In this document: in pieces, positions 33,281 through 42,428 of the stretch
How positions within the stretch are numbered: position 1 is the first letter of the stretch
Layout of the letters: each line of letters begins with the position of its first letter
Assembly: GCA_942491665.1 (NCBI GenBank)
Contig: CALOBR010000020.1
Location: forward strand, 1-64,000
DNA from: CAVQGZ01 sp942491665
GTDB lineage: Bacteria > Actinomycetota > Actinomycetes > Jiangellales > Jiangellaceae
DNA length: 64,000 nucleotides
Direction: 5' to 3'
The notes under the pieces: generated by a model
Databases searched by the model: none
Seen by the model: only the letters and a program-made list of their open reading frames with translations
What the model was told of the DNA's origin: nothing
Made by a program: the position numbers and the translations under genes

Positions 33281-34270
33281 TCAGTGCTTGCCAGGGTCGG
33301 ACGAGTGGCCGGGGAACACCTTCGCCGTCGGGTCGATCACGGGGGCTGCGTTGTTGACGGCCGTGGCGGCCTCGCCGAAGCCGGTCGAGATGAGCCGCAC
33401 CTTGCCCGGGTACTCCACCACGTCGCCGGCGGCGAACACCCCCGGGATGTTGGTGGACATGTGCGTGTCGACGACGATGTGGCGCTTGGCGAGCTCGAGG
33501 CCCCACTTCTGCATCGGGCCGAGGTCGGCGATGAAGCCCAGCGCGGCCACCACCTCGTCGCACTCGATCACCGTGTGCTCGTCGGTCTCCTTGTCGACCA
33601 CGTCCACAGCGCGGACGCGTCCGTCGTCGGCAGCGAGAATCTCGTGCGGCACGTAGGGCGTCAGCACGTTCACCTTGGACGCGCGCAGCTGCGCCACCGA
33701 GCCCTCGTGCGCCCGGAACTGGTCGCGACGGTGCACGAGCGTCACCGACGACGCCTTGTCCTGCAGCACCAGCGCCCAGTCGACGGCGCTGTCGCCACCC
33801 CCGACGATCACGACATGCTTGTCGTGCAGCACCGAGAGGTCGGTCACCACGTAGCGCAGACCCTTGCCTACGAACGCGTCGCCGCCGGGCAGCGCGCGTG
33901 GCGTGAACGTGCCGATGCCGGCGGAGATGATCACGGCCTTGGTGTGCACCGAGTCGCCGTTGTCGAGATCGATCACGAGCGAGCCGTCGTCGTGTCGCAC
34001 CAGGTTCTCCGCGCGGCGTCCCAGCAGGTAGGTCGGGTCGGCGGCCGAGGCCTGCTCGACCAGGTTGCCCGCCAGGTCGCGGGCCAGCACGGACGGGTAG
34101 CCGGCAACGTCGTAGATGGGCTTCTCCGGGTAGAGCGCCATCAGCTGGCCGCCCGGTTCGGTGAGCGAGTCGACCAGCGCGACCTTCATGCCCCGGAAGC
34201 CGGCGTAGTAGGCGGCGTAGAGACCGGTGGGCCCGGCTCCGATGATGAGTAGGTCGACCTCAGTGATCAT
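33281..34270 (-). CDS. Ferredoxin/flavodoxin-NADP+ reductase, thioredoxin-reductase-like type
   Basis: A 329-aa FAD/NADPH two-domain flavoprotein: FAD site LLIIGAGPTGLYAAYYAG, NADPH site VVIVGGGDSAVDWAL, then the second FAD motif GVFAAGDVVEYPGK. It has no CxxC redox pair, which marks it as the YumC-type ferredoxin-NADP reductase rather than thioredoxin reductase. GGGGAG lies upstream of the ATG. It is the third gene of the nifJ operon and overlaps the dehydrogenase-like gene by 11 bp. The likely job is to move electrons between NADP(H) and the ferredoxin used by NifJ. Confidence 0.92.
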   Translation of the reverse strand: MITEVDLLIIGAGPTGLYAAYYAGFRGMKVALVDSLTEPGGQLMALYPEKPIYDVAGYPSVLARDLAGNLVEQASAADPTYLLGRRAENLVRHDDGSLVIDLDNGDSVHTKAVIISAGIGTFTPRALPGGDAFVGKGLRYVVTDLSVLHDKHVVIVGGGDSAVDWALVLQDKASSVTLVHRRDQFRAHEGSVAQLRASKVNVLTPYVPHEILAADDGRVRAVDVVDKETDEHTVIECDEVVAALGFIADLGPMQKWGLELAKRHIVVDTHMSTNIPGVFAAGDVVEYPGKVRLISTGFGEAATAVNNAAPVIDPTAKVFPGHSSDPGKH

Positions 34271-35300
34271 GTGTGCTCCCCAGGGCGTGGTCGAGTAGGT
34301 ACGAGCTCAACGTACGGATGTACTGCGACCGTTCGTAGCTGGATCGGTCGGCTGCCGTCTTGTACGACACGCTGCCCTGCATCTGCTTCACCGACGTGTA
34401 CTCGTTCTCACTCAGCCAGCTCGACAGCTCAGCCTCGACGACGCCGACGTGCTCCGCACCGTGCAGCAGCACCGCGGAGGTCATCATGGCGACGTCGGCA
34501 CCGGCCAGCAGCACCTTGATCGCGTCGGCACCGCTGTGCACGCCGGACGTCGCCGCCAGCCCAAGCTCGGGTAGCAGCGGTCGCAGGATGCCGATCCACC
34601 GCAGCGGCAGCCGCAGCTCGCTCGGGTGCGAGAGCGCCACCTTGGCCTCGACGCCAAGAGTCTCCAGGTCGATGTCGGGCTGGTAGAAGCGGTTGAAGAG
34701 CACCAGCGCGTCCGCGCCGTCGGCGGCCAGCCGCATCGCCAGTGACGGCAGGGCCGAGTAGTACGGCGAGATCTTCACCGCCAACGGAACGGCCAGCTCG
34801 GCCCGAACCGCGCGCACGGCGTCGCACAGCCGGTCTTCGACGCTCAGACAGTCCTCGTCCGGGTCGGTCACCACGTCGTAGAGGTTGAGCTCGATCGCGT
34901 CGGCGCCGGCGTCGGCCAGCATGCGTGCGTAGCGCACCCAGCCACCGGGCGAGCGGGCGTTGACGCTGGCGATCACCGGGATGTCGAGCGCGGCCTTGGC
35001 ATCGACCAGCAGGTCGAGGTGGACGCCGGGGCCGAGGTCGTGCAGGTCGAGGTCGGCGAAGAAGCCGCTCTCGGTAGTCGCCTCGGCGAAGCTCTCCTGA
35101 TGGGCCTCCATCGTCTGCGCACGGTGCAGGGGCTCGTCCTCCACCTCCTCCTCGAACAGCGACGGCAGCACCACGGCGGACACGCCCGCCTCAGCAAGCG
35201 CGCGCAACGACTCGACCCGTCCGGTCAACGGACCGGGCGAAGCCACCAGAGGCGTGCGCAGCGTCAGCCCGAGGTACGTCGTGCTCAGGTCAGGTTCCAT
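34260..35300 (-). CDS. Dihydroorotate dehydrogenase-like protein (PreA/DHOD family)
   Basis: A 346-aa FMN TIM-barrel protein: TYLGLTLRTPLVASPGPLTG, VIASVNARSPGGWVRYARML, AIELNLYDVVTD, LAVKISPYYSAL, GVHSGADAIKVLLAGADVAMM. Genes of this type commonly sit beside nifJ. It is not the pyrimidine-pathway PyrD; the ring substrate is unknown. Its ATG at 35300 shares a base with the nifJ stop (TGATG), so translation is coupled. Confidence 0.88.
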   Translation of the reverse strand: MEPDLSTTYLGLTLRTPLVASPGPLTGRVESLRALAEAGVSAVVLPSLFEEEVEDEPLHRAQTMEAHQESFAEATTESGFFADLDLHDLGPGVHLDLLVDAKAALDIPVIASVNARSPGGWVRYARMLADAGADAIELNLYDVVTDPDEDCLSVEDRLCDAVRAVRAELAVPLAVKISPYYSALPSLAMRLAADGADALVLFNRFYQPDIDLETLGVEAKVALSHPSELRLPLRWIGILRPLLPELGLAATSGVHSGADAIKVLLAGADVAMMTSAVLLHGAEHVGVVEAELSSWLSENEYTSVKQMQGSVSYKTAADRSSYERSQYIRTLSSYLLDHALGSTHDH

Positions 35301-38300
35301 CAGTCGTCCACCCCGTCGTCGAGATCGTCGTCGCCTGTGTCTGTGCGGGCGATGGCCCGCTCCACTCCCGCGAGCTGCTCGTAGTAGCGCCGACGTTCGG
35401 TGACGTCGTGCTGAGCCAGGGCGAACAGCTCGCGCGCCCGGGCCGGGTCGCTGCGCGCCAGCGACGAGAACCGTGTCTCGGCGAGCAAGAAGTCGCGCAG
35501 CGGCGTGCTGGGCGCCTTGGAGTCGAGCTTGAAGGGCTGCGCGTGCTCGTCCGGCGTCGGCGCGTAGCGGTAGAGCTCCCAGTACCCCGACGACACGGCG
35601 GCCTTCTGGTGGGTCATCGACGTCGTCATGTCGATGCCGTGCGCGATACAGGTCGAGTAGGCGATCACCAGCGACGGCCCCCGCCACGCGTCCGCCTCGA
35701 GCAGCGCCCGGACGGTCTGCACCTCGTTGGCCCCCATCGCGATCTGCGCCACGTACACGTTGCCGTACGAGCGAGCGAACGCACCCAGGTCCTTCTTGGC
35801 GCTGGCCTTACCGGTTGTGGCGAACTTCGCCGTCGCGCCCCGCGGGGTCGCCTTCGACGCCTGCCCGCCGGTGTTGGAGTAGACCTCGGTGTCCATCACC
35901 AGCACGTTGATGTCCTGGTCGGAGGAGAGCACCTGGTCGAGCCCACCGAACCCGATGTCGTAGGCCCACCCGTCGCCGCCGACGGCCCAGACGCTGCGGC
36001 GCACGAGGTTCTCGGCCAGCTGGGCCAGTCGGGGCAGACGTTCGTCCGTCTCGCCCTCGGCGACGAGGCGAGCGATGCGGTTCTGCAATGCCTCCACCCG
36101 TGCCCGTTGGGCCTGCACCTCGGCCTCGGTGTCCTGCTCGGAGAGCAGCAGCCCGGAGACCAGCTCGGTGCCCAGCGCCCAGCCCAGCTCGGAGATGAGC
36201 CGGCGGGCACCGTCAGTGTGGGCGTCGATGCCGAGGCGCAGACCGAGCCCGAACTCGGCGTTGTCCTCGAAAAGCGAGTTGCTCCACGCCGGTCCACGGC
36301 CGTCCGGGCCCTTCGCCCACGGCGTGGTCGGCAGGTTGCCGCCGTAGATGGAGGAGCAGCCGGTCGCGTTGGCGACCACGAGCCGGTCGCCGTAGAGCTG
36401 GCTGAGCAGCTTGACGTACGGCGTCTCACCGCAGCCGCTGCACGCACCGGAGAACTCGAAGAGTGGCTGGAGCAGCTGCGATCCCTTGACCGTCGACTGC
36501 TTGACCGCACTGCGATCGATCTCGGGGATGGAGAGGAAGAAGTCCCAGCGTGGCCGTTCGTCCTGCCGCAGCTCGACCGCGGGGCGCATGTCCAGTGCCT
36601 TGTGGCTGGCGTCGGACTTGTCGCGTGCCGGGCAGACGTCGGCGCAGATGCCGCAGCCCGTGCAGTCGTCGGGGGCCACCTGCACGGTGAGCAGGTGGTC
36701 GGCGATCGACCGGTCGCGGAACTTCTTCGACTGGAACCCCGGCGGGGCGCCGTCCAGCTGCTCCGGCGGGTAGACCTTGAGCCGGACGGTGGCGTGCGGG
36801 CAGACGATGGCGCACTTGCCGCAGTCGATGCACAGCGACGGGTCCCAGACCGGCAGGTTCACGGCGAGGGCTCGCTTCTCCAAGGCGGCGGTGCCGGTCG
36901 GGAACGTGCCGTCGGCGGGAAGCAGGCTCACCGGCAGTCGGTCGCCCTCCCCGGCGATCATCGGCGCCGTGACCGACCCGAGAAACTCCTCGGCCGACTC
37001 GGGAACGACCACCTGCGGGCGTGGCTGCCCAGTGATGGCCTCGGGCACGCTCATGTGGGCCAGGCCTTCCAGCGCCTGGTCGATGGCGGCGAGGTTGCGT
37101 TCCACGACCGACGGGCCCCGCTTGGCGTAGCGGGACTTGACGGCATCCTTGAGTGCGGCGAGGGCCTGCTGCTCCGGCAGCACCTGGGAGAGCGCGAAGA
37201 AGCACGGCTGCATGACCGTGTTGATCCGGGTGCCTAGACCCAGCGACCGGGCGACCTTGTGCGCGTCGATCACCCACACGTTCAGGCCCTTGGCCATGAT
37301 CGCCTGCTGCACCTCCGCGGGCAGCCGGTCCCACAGCTCGTCCGGCGCATAAGGGGCGTTGAGCAAGAAGGTGGCGCCGGGCCGGGCGCTGGCGAGCACG
37401 TCCATCCTGGTCAGCAGGCTGAACTGGTGGCAGGCGACGAAGTCGGCGCACCCTGGCTCGATGAGGTAGGTCGAGGTGACCGGGTCGGGGCCGAACCGTA
37501 GGTGCGAGACGGTGACCGAGCCGGCCTTCTTGGAGTCGTAGACGAAGTACCCCTGCGTGTAGAGGTCGGTCTGCTCGCCGATCACGGTGATGGCCGTCTT
37601 GTTCGCCCCGACGGTGCCGTCCGATCCGAGACCGTAGAAGACCGCTTGTACGGCACTTGTCGGTACTTGGAAAGATTCATCAGTAGGCAGAGACAGGTGC
37701 GTGACATCGTCGTCGACCCCGAGCGTGACCACCCGTGGGCCCGACTCGGGCGTGCGGGCTCGCTCGAGCAGCGCCGCGATGTCGCCGGGGCGTACCTCCG
37801 CGCTGCCGAGCCCGTAGCGGGCGCCGATCACCGGCAGCGCGTGGCGGCCGGTCGCGTGCAACGCAGTGACCACGTCGAGGTAGAGCGGCTCCCCCGGTGC
37901 ACCCGGCTCTTTGGTGCGGTCCATGACGGCGACCACGCGCGCCGCAGCCGGGATGGCTGCGGCGACGTCCTCGAGCGGGAACGGACGGTACAGGCGCACC
38001 AGCACCGCACCGACCTTCTCACCCTGGGCGACCATGGTCGACACCGTCTCTCGGACGGCGCCGGCTGCCGAGCCCATCAGCACGAGCACTCGCTCGGCCT
38101 GCGGGTGTCCGACGTAGTCGACCAGGTGGTACTGCCGACCGACCTGCTCGGCCAGCTCGTCCATCACGGTCGAGACGATGCCGGGCACCTCGTCGTAGTA
38201 GGAGTTGGACGCCTCGCGCGAGGCGAAGAAGACGTCCGGGTTCTGCGCGGTTCCGCGCACCACGGGACGCTCCGGGCTCAGGCCGCGCAGCCGGTGGGCG

Positions 38301-38896
38301 ACGACGTCGTCCTCGCGCACGAGAGCCCGCAGGTGGCCCGGCTCGAGCAGCGAGACCTTGTCGATCTCGTGCGACGTGCGAAAGCCGTCGAAGAAGTGCA
38401 CGAACGGCACCCGCGCACGCAGCGTCGCGGCGTGCGCGACGAGGGCGAGGTCGTGGGCCTCTTGCACGCTGTTGCTGGCCAGCATGGCGAACCCGGTGCT
38501 GCGCGTGGACATCACGTCGGAGTGGTCGCCGAAGATCGACAGCGCATGTGTGGCAAGGGCCCGTGCGGCGACATGCATCACTGTGGGCGTGAGCTCGCCG
38601 GCGACCTTGAACATGGTGGGGATCATCAGCAGCAGGCCCTGGCTGGCGGTGAAGGTCGAGCCCAGCGCACCGGCCTGCACCGCGCCGTGCAGCGCACCGG
38701 CCGCGCCGCCCTCGGACTGCATCTCGACCACCCGGGGGATGTCACCCCACAGGTTGGCCTGCTGCCCTCCGCTCCAGGCGTCGACCGACTCCCCCATCGG
38801 GCTCGCGGGGGTGATCGGGTAGATGGCGAGCACTTCGGACAACGAGTACGCGACGCGAGAGGCGGCTTCGTTGCCATCGATGCAGGCCCAAGTCAT
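35300..38896 (-). CDS. nifJ: Pyruvate:ferredoxin (flavodoxin) oxidoreductase
   Basis: A 1198-aa single-chain PFOR. In order: pyrimidine-binding domain (IYPITPASPMGESVDAW), transketolase-C-like domain, gamma domain (FYGLGSDGTVGANKTAI), a two-cluster ferredoxin domain (CIDCGKCAIVCPH near 690, CTGCGICADVCP near 745), and the C-terminal TPP domain with CSGCGE near 817 and GDGWAYDIGFGG near 974. The enzyme splits pyruvate to acetyl-CoA and CO2, reducing ferredoxin, and is often oxygen-sensitive. All cluster cysteines needed are visible. TAGCGT ends 6 nt before the ATG, suggesting a leaderless operon nifJ-DHOD-FNR. Confidence 0.95.
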   Translation of the reverse strand: MTWACIDGNEAASRVAYSLSEVLAIYPITPASPMGESVDAWSGGQQANLWGDIPRVVEMQSEGGAAGALHGAVQAGALGSTFTASQGLLLMIPTMFKVAGELTPTVMHVAARALATHALSIFGDHSDVMSTRSTGFAMLASNSVQEAHDLALVAHAATLRARVPFVHFFDGFRTSHEIDKVSLLEPGHLRALVREDDVVAHRLRGLSPERPVVRGTAQNPDVFFASREASNSYYDEVPGIVSTVMDELAEQVGRQYHLVDYVGHPQAERVLVLMGSAAGAVRETVSTMVAQGEKVGAVLVRLYRPFPLEDVAAAIPAAARVVAVMDRTKEPGAPGEPLYLDVVTALHATGRHALPVIGARYGLGSAEVRPGDIAALLERARTPESGPRVVTLGVDDDVTHLSLPTDESFQVPTSAVQAVFYGLGSDGTVGANKTAITVIGEQTDLYTQGYFVYDSKKAGSVTVSHLRFGPDPVTSTYLIEPGCADFVACHQFSLLTRMDVLASARPGATFLLNAPYAPDELWDRLPAEVQQAIMAKGLNVWVIDAHKVARSLGLGTRINTVMQPCFFALSQVLPEQQALAALKDAVKSRYAKRGPSVVERNLAAIDQALEGLAHMSVPEAITGQPRPQVVVPESAEEFLGSVTAPMIAGEGDRLPVSLLPADGTFPTGTAALEKRALAVNLPVWDPSLCIDCGKCAIVCPHATVRLKVYPPEQLDGAPPGFQSKKFRDRSIADHLLTVQVAPDDCTGCGICADVCPARDKSDASHKALDMRPAVELRQDERPRWDFFLSIPEIDRSAVKQSTVKGSQLLQPLFEFSGACSGCGETPYVKLLSQLYGDRLVVANATGCSSIYGGNLPTTPWAKGPDGRGPAWSNSLFEDNAEFGLGLRLGIDAHTDGARRLISELGWALGTELVSGLLLSEQDTEAEVQAQRARVEALQNRIARLVAEGETDERLPRLAQLAENLVRRSVWAVGGDGWAYDIGFGGLDQVLSSDQDINVLVMDTEVYSNTGGQASKATPRGATAKFATTGKASAKKDLGAFARSYGNVYVAQIAMGANEVQTVRALLEADAWRGPSLVIAYSTCIAHGIDMTTSMTHQKAAVSSGYWELYRYAPTPDEHAQPFKLDSKAPSTPLRDFLLAETRFSSLARSDPARARELFALAQHDVTERRRYYEQLAGVERAIARTDTGDDDLDDGVDD

Positions 38897-38902
38897 GCAC
38901 CG

Positions 38903-38983
38903 ACGCTAGGGGGTCGACGGCACTCGCGGGCACGTACTTTGGTCCCGACACCGGACGGCCCCTGCGGCGTCGACACCTAGGCT
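38903..38983. promoter_or_regulatory. Divergent promoter region, nifJ / cupin
   Basis: On the minus strand TAGCGT (38908-38903) lies 6 nt before the nifJ ATG. On the plus strand TAGGCT (38978-38983) lies 6 nt before the cupin ATG. The 93-bp gap leaves room for a shared regulator site, but no clear operator palindrome is seen. Confidence 0.55.
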
Positions 38984-38989
38984 GCTGGC

Positions 38990-39310
38990 ATGCCCGCTGC
39001 CGCAGTGGTTGCCGACCTTGTCGCCGAGCTACCCGTCCCCGACGATGGAACGCTGAGCAAGACTCTCTACCAGAGCGACACCCTGCGCCTCGTGGGGTTC
39101 GCCTTCGCCGCGGGGCAGGAGCTCACCGAGCACTCGTCGGCGCTGGCAGTCACTGTGCAGGTGGTGTCGGGACGCCTCGCCCTCACCCTGGGCGAGGACG
39201 AGGAGACCACGCTGGACCCCAGCGGCTGGGTGCACATGCCACCGCGGCTACCCCACTCGGTGCGCGCACTCGAACCGACCGTGATGCTGCTCACGATGTA
39301 CCGATCCTGA
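38990..39310 (+). CDS. Small cupin-domain protein
   Basis: A 106-aa single cupin barrel: FAFAAGQELTEHSSALAVTVQ for motif 1 and GWVHMPPRLPHSVRALEP for motif 2. Histidines in both motifs could bind a metal. Such stand-alone cupins often sense or bind small molecules or metals. Divergent from nifJ, it might be co-regulated with it. Role unproven. Confidence 0.85.
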   Translation: MPAAAVVADLVAELPVPDDGTLSKTLYQSDTLRLVGFAFAAGQELTEHSSALAVTVQVVSGRLALTLGEDEETTLDPSGWVHMPPRLPHSVRALEPTVMLLTMYRS

Positions 39311-39319
39311 ACGACAGCC

Positions 39320-39586
39320 TCAGGCGCGCTGCTGGTCGCCGCCGGGTGTCTCGGCGCGAGGCGTGCCGGTCATGCGCTCGGCGTCGGACTCGCCCTGCTC
39401 GTTGAAGCGGACGCGACGGATCTGCTTGCGCAGGCTGAACAGCAGGAAGACCAGCGCGAGGCCCATACCGACGAAGAAGAAGAAGGCGTACGGGCCCGCC
39501 TGAAGGCCGAAGCCCTCTTCAGTGGAGTCCTGGGCGAGCACGGAGACCACGGCTGCTAGCTGTTCCACAGGCCCATTGTGACCCAT
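39320..39586 (-). CDS. Small membrane protein downstream of mca (Rv1083-like)
   Basis: An 88-aa protein with one strong helix (AFFFFVGMGLALVFLLFSL), a basic inner stretch (RKQIRRVRFNEQG) and a charged tail. It is coded directly after mca on the same strand, 25 bp away. By position and size it matches the 88-aa membrane protein Rv1083 next to mycobacterial mca, as I recall. ATG 39586 is used; a GTG at 39568 is an alternative. Function unknown. Confidence 0.78.
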   Translation of the reverse strand: MGHNGPVEQLAAVVSVLAQDSTEEGFGLQAGPYAFFFFVGMGLALVFLLFSLRKQIRRVRFNEQGESDAERMTGTPRAETPGGDQQRA

Positions 39587-39611
39587 CCTCGCCCCGACGT
39601 CAGGCGCAGCG

Positions 39612-40514
39612 TCAGCACGCGCCGTCGCGCAGCCCGGCGAACAGGTCGTTCTCGGGCCGCCCGGTGACAACGGTGCTGCGCACAAGCTCGTAGTCCTCGG
39701 TCGGCCACGCGGCCTCGTGCACGTCGCGGGGGCAGGCGAACCATGCTCCGAGCGGGTCGATCTGGGTCGCGTGGGCCAGCAACGCGGCGTCGCGCGTGGC
39801 GAAGAACTCCGCGCAGGGCACGAGCGTGGTGATCCTGGTGTCGTGGGCGGGGTCGGGCACCCACTGCTCCAGGCGCTCGGCGTAGGGCGACTCCAGGCCG
39901 CGGCGCAGCATCTCTTCGTGCAGCGCCACCGTGCGCTGCCGGTGGAAGGCGTGGTGGTAGTAGAGCTTGGCCGGCTGCCACGCAGCACCGGCCTCGGGGT
40001 AGCGCTCGGCGTCCCCGGCAGCGTCGAAGGCCGCGACCGAGACCTCGTGGCAACGCACGTGGTCGGGGTGCGGGTACCCGCCGTTCTCGTCGTAGGTGGT
40101 CACCACGTGCGGGCGGAAACGACGGATGACCTCGACGAGGCGTCCGGCCGCCTCGTCCAGGGGCACCAGGGCGAAGCACCCGTCCGGCAGCGGGGGCAGC
40201 GGGTCGCCCTCGGGAAAGCCAGAGTCGACGAAGCCCAGCCACTCCTGGCGCACGCCGAGGATCTCGCGGGCACGGTCCATCTCCGCCCGACGGATCTCGC
40301 TGATGTCGGCCAGCACCTCCGGACGGTCCATCGCGGGGTTGAGCACCGACCCACGCTCCCCACCGGTGAGCGTGACGACGAGGACGTCGACCCCCTCGGC
40401 GACGTACTTCGCCGTGGACGCAGCACCCTTGCTCGACTCGTCGTCGGGATGGGCGTGCACGTGCATCAGCCGAAGGCGCTCGGTGGGGGCGACGGCGTGG
40501 TCCGAGGTGGGCAC
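39612..40514 (-). CDS. mca: Mycothiol S-conjugate amidase
   Basis: A 300-aa zinc amidase of the LmbE/PIG-L family. The zinc-binding HAHPDDESSKG and the later YPHPDH are intact. TYDENGGYPHPDHVRCHEVSV and HATQIDP are typical of Mca. It cleaves mycothiol-toxin conjugates to mercapturic acids and marks the host as a mycothiol-producing actinobacterium. The start is uncertain: GTG 40514 is used, but no clear -10 at the leaderless distance or ribosome-binding site precedes it, and ATG 40467 is possible. Confidence 0.94.
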   Translation of the reverse strand: MPTSDHAVAPTERLRLMHVHAHPDDESSKGAASTAKYVAEGVDVLVVTLTGGERGSVLNPAMDRPEVLADISEIRRAEMDRAREILGVRQEWLGFVDSGFPEGDPLPPLPDGCFALVPLDEAAGRLVEVIRRFRPHVVTTYDENGGYPHPDHVRCHEVSVAAFDAAGDAERYPEAGAAWQPAKLYYHHAFHRQRTVALHEEMLRRGLESPYAERLEQWVPDPAHDTRITTLVPCAEFFATRDAALLAHATQIDPLGAWFACPRDVHEAAWPTEDYELVRSTVVTGRPENDLFAGLRDGAC

Positions 40515-40530
40515 GGGCGACAATGATGCC

Positions 40531-40947
40531 GTGCCGAGCGTTCCCCCGTTGCCGCCGGACCGTCCGGACCTCGCCGAGCGGTACGGGCTGACCGCGCCGA
40601 CGTGGCGTACCCGGCTGCCCCTGGTGGTGCTTGCCGTGGCGCTGATCGGTGCTCTGCTGGCCGCGGCGTGGGGCCTGTCGCAGCGCGGAACCGGGGTGCG
40701 GGCCGGAGTCCTCGCTTTCGGCGACATCACCGCCTCGACGATCTCCATCACCCTCGAGGTCGTCCGCGACCCGAACCAGGCAGTGGTCTGCGACGTCGCC
40801 GCCGTCGGCGACCAGCAGCTCGACGTGGGCGCCGAGCGCGTCGAGGTGCCCACCGGAGGAGGTGAGCGCGCGGTGGTGACCGTGGTGATCGACACCGCGT
40901 CACCGCCGCTGGCTGCCCGCCTGCTCTCGTGCCAGCCCGTCGGGTAG
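40531..40947 (+). CDS. DUF4307 membrane protein
   Basis: A 138-aa protein with a short N-terminal tail (RPDLAERYG is typical of DUF4307), one helix (LPLVVLAVALIGALLAAAWGL) and an extracytoplasmic beta-rich domain ending LLSCQPVG. Function unknown, but always near mca and greA in actinobacteria (Rv1081c in M. tuberculosis, as I recall). GTG 40531 follows GACAAT by 6 nt, suggesting a leaderless start. Only 16 bp separate it from mca. Confidence 0.85.
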   Translation: MPSVPPLPPDRPDLAERYGLTAPTWRTRLPLVVLAVALIGALLAAAWGLSQRGTGVRAGVLAFGDITASTISITLEVVRDPNQAVVCDVAAVGDQQLDVGAERVEVPTGGGERAVVTVVIDTASPPLAARLLSCQPVG

Positions 40948-40984
40948 CCGTCGTCGCGACATGCTCGGGTTGCCGCCACCGGGC

Positions 40985-41029
40985 TAGGCTTGTCGTTTTC
41001 GCTGACTGACCAGCGCGGGGTAACCCCCG
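40985..41029 (+). promoter_or_regulatory. greA promoter and leader hairpin
   Basis: TAGGCT (40985-40990) is a good -10 box. The leader of about 58 nt contains CGGGG-TAAC-CCCCG (41016-41029) and then AAGGAG before the GTG. Unlike many neighbours, greA therefore has a true 5' leader and ribosome-binding site. Confidence 0.5.
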
Positions 41030-41054
41030 TCACCGACCCCGCAAGGAGCCTGCT

Positions 41055-41558
41055 GTGACCTCGACCTCGGACAACGTGGCCTGGCTGACCCAGGAAGCCT
41101 TCGACACGGTGAAGGCCGAGCTCGACTCACTCATGACCGTCGGGCGCCCCGAGATCGCCAAGCGCATCGAGCTGGCCCGCGCCGAGGGTGACCTGTCGGA
41201 GAACGGCGGGTACCACGCGGCCAAAGAGGAGCAGGGCAAGCAGGAGGCACGGATCCGGCAGCTGCAAGACCTTCTGCACCGCGCGAAGGTGGGCGAGCGG
41301 CCGGCCGACGACGGCGTGGTCGAGCCGGGCATGGTCGTCACCGTCCGTTTCGCCGGGGATGACGAGACCGAGACGTTTCTGCTCGGGTCACGCGAGATGG
41401 CCAGCATGGACGCCGTCGTCACCCACGAGGTCTACTCCCCCAACTCGCCGCTGGGTCAGGCCATCGACGGCCACGTCGCCGGCGACGTCGTGACCTACGA
41501 GACCCCGACCGGGCGCAGCGTCGAGGTCAAGATCATCGACACCAAGCCCCTGGCCTGA
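41055..41558 (+). CDS. greA: Transcription elongation factor GreA
   Basis: A 167-aa protein with the N-terminal coiled-coil hairpin (GDLSENGGYHAAKEEQGKQEARI), whose acidic tip residues stimulate RNA polymerase cleavage of backtracked RNA. It also has the C-terminal FKBP-like domain (SPNSPLGQAIDGHVAGDVVTY). GTG 41055 is preceded by AAGGAG. It is conserved next to DUF4307 and mca. Confidence 0.96.
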   Translation: MTSTSDNVAWLTQEAFDTVKAELDSLMTVGRPEIAKRIELARAEGDLSENGGYHAAKEEQGKQEARIRQLQDLLHRAKVGERPADDGVVEPGMVVTVRFAGDDETETFLLGSREMASMDAVVTHEVYSPNSPLGQAIDGHVAGDVVTYETPTGRSVEVKIIDTKPLA

Positions 41559-41567
41559 CCTGCCGCC

Positions 41568-42428
41568 TCAGCGGCTGGTGCGGTTGTAGCTGCGCACCCC
41601 GAGCGGGGCGAAGATCGCCACGATGACGACGATCCAGATGGCCGAGAGCAAGTAGGGGTTCTCGCTCGGCCACGAGCCGGTGGACGCCACAGGGTTGCCG
41701 AACAGCTCGCGCACCGACTGCGTGACGGCGCTGAACGGGTTCCACTCCGCGATCGGCTGCAGCCAGTCGGGCAGCGACTCCAGCGGGACGAAGACGTTGG
41801 AGATGAACGACAGGGGGAAGATCGTGATGAAACCCATCTGCTGCACGACCTCGACGGTCGGCGCCTTCATGCCGAGCCACACGCCGATCCATGTCATGGC
41901 GAAGGTGAACGCGCCGAGGAGAAGCACGGCGCCGACGAACTCGAACGCCGTGCCGTTCATGCGCCAGCCGACTGCCAGGCCGCTGAGCATCAGCACGACG
42001 AGGATGAGCGCGTTGTAGACGACGTCGGCAACGACGCGCCCGCCGACCACGGCCGAGCGCGCCATCGGCAGCGACCGAAAGCGGTCGATCAGGCCCTTGT
42101 TCATGTCGTCGTTCATCCCGACAGCGGTGGTGATCGCCGCGAACCCGAGGGTCTGCACGAAGATGCCGGGCATCAGGTAGTTGCGGTAGACCTCCGCACC
42201 GCCGTCGCCGACCGGAATGGCGCCACCGAACACGAACGCGAACAGCAGCACGAACATGATCGACTGCAGCACAGCGAAGATCGCCAGCTCGGGGATGCGC
42301 GTGATGCGCTTGAGGTTGCGCCAGACGATCACCTGGCCGTCGGCCAGAGCACCGGACAGGCCCGTGGACGTGCCGGTGGGCGCCTGCGCAGCCGCGGTCG
42401 TCGCCGTCGTGGTCGGGGTGGTGGTCAT
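41568..42428 (-). CDS. ABC-2 type exporter permease (DrrB-like)
   Basis: A 286-aa protein with six predicted helices and the ABC-2 pattern seen in daunorubicin-type permeases (RFRSLPMARSAVVGGRVVADV; FVPLESLPDWLQPIAEWNPFSAV). It forms an exporter with the ATPase coded just upstream. The ATG overlaps the ATPase stop by 4 bp. Drug, lipid or antibiotic export is likely, but the substrate is unknown. Confidence 0.92.
   Translation of the reverse strand: MTTTPTTTATTAAAQAPTGTSTGLSGALADGQVIVWRNLKRITRIPELAIFAVLQSIMFVLLFAFVFGGAIPVGDGGAEVYRNYLMPGIFVQTLGFAAITTAVGMNDDMNKGLIDRFRSLPMARSAVVGGRVVADVVYNALILVVLMLSGLAVGWRMNGTAFEFVGAVLLLGAFTFAMTWIGVWLGMKAPTVEVVQQMGFITIFPLSFISNVFVPLESLPDWLQPIAEWNPFSAVTQSVRELFGNPVASTGSWPSENPYLLSAIWIVVIVAIFAPLGVRSYNRTSR

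Noticed and set aside
35408..38980. Two long plus-strand frames opposite nifJ
   Set aside because: Antisense shadows; no recognisable motif, whereas nifJ shows every expected domain.
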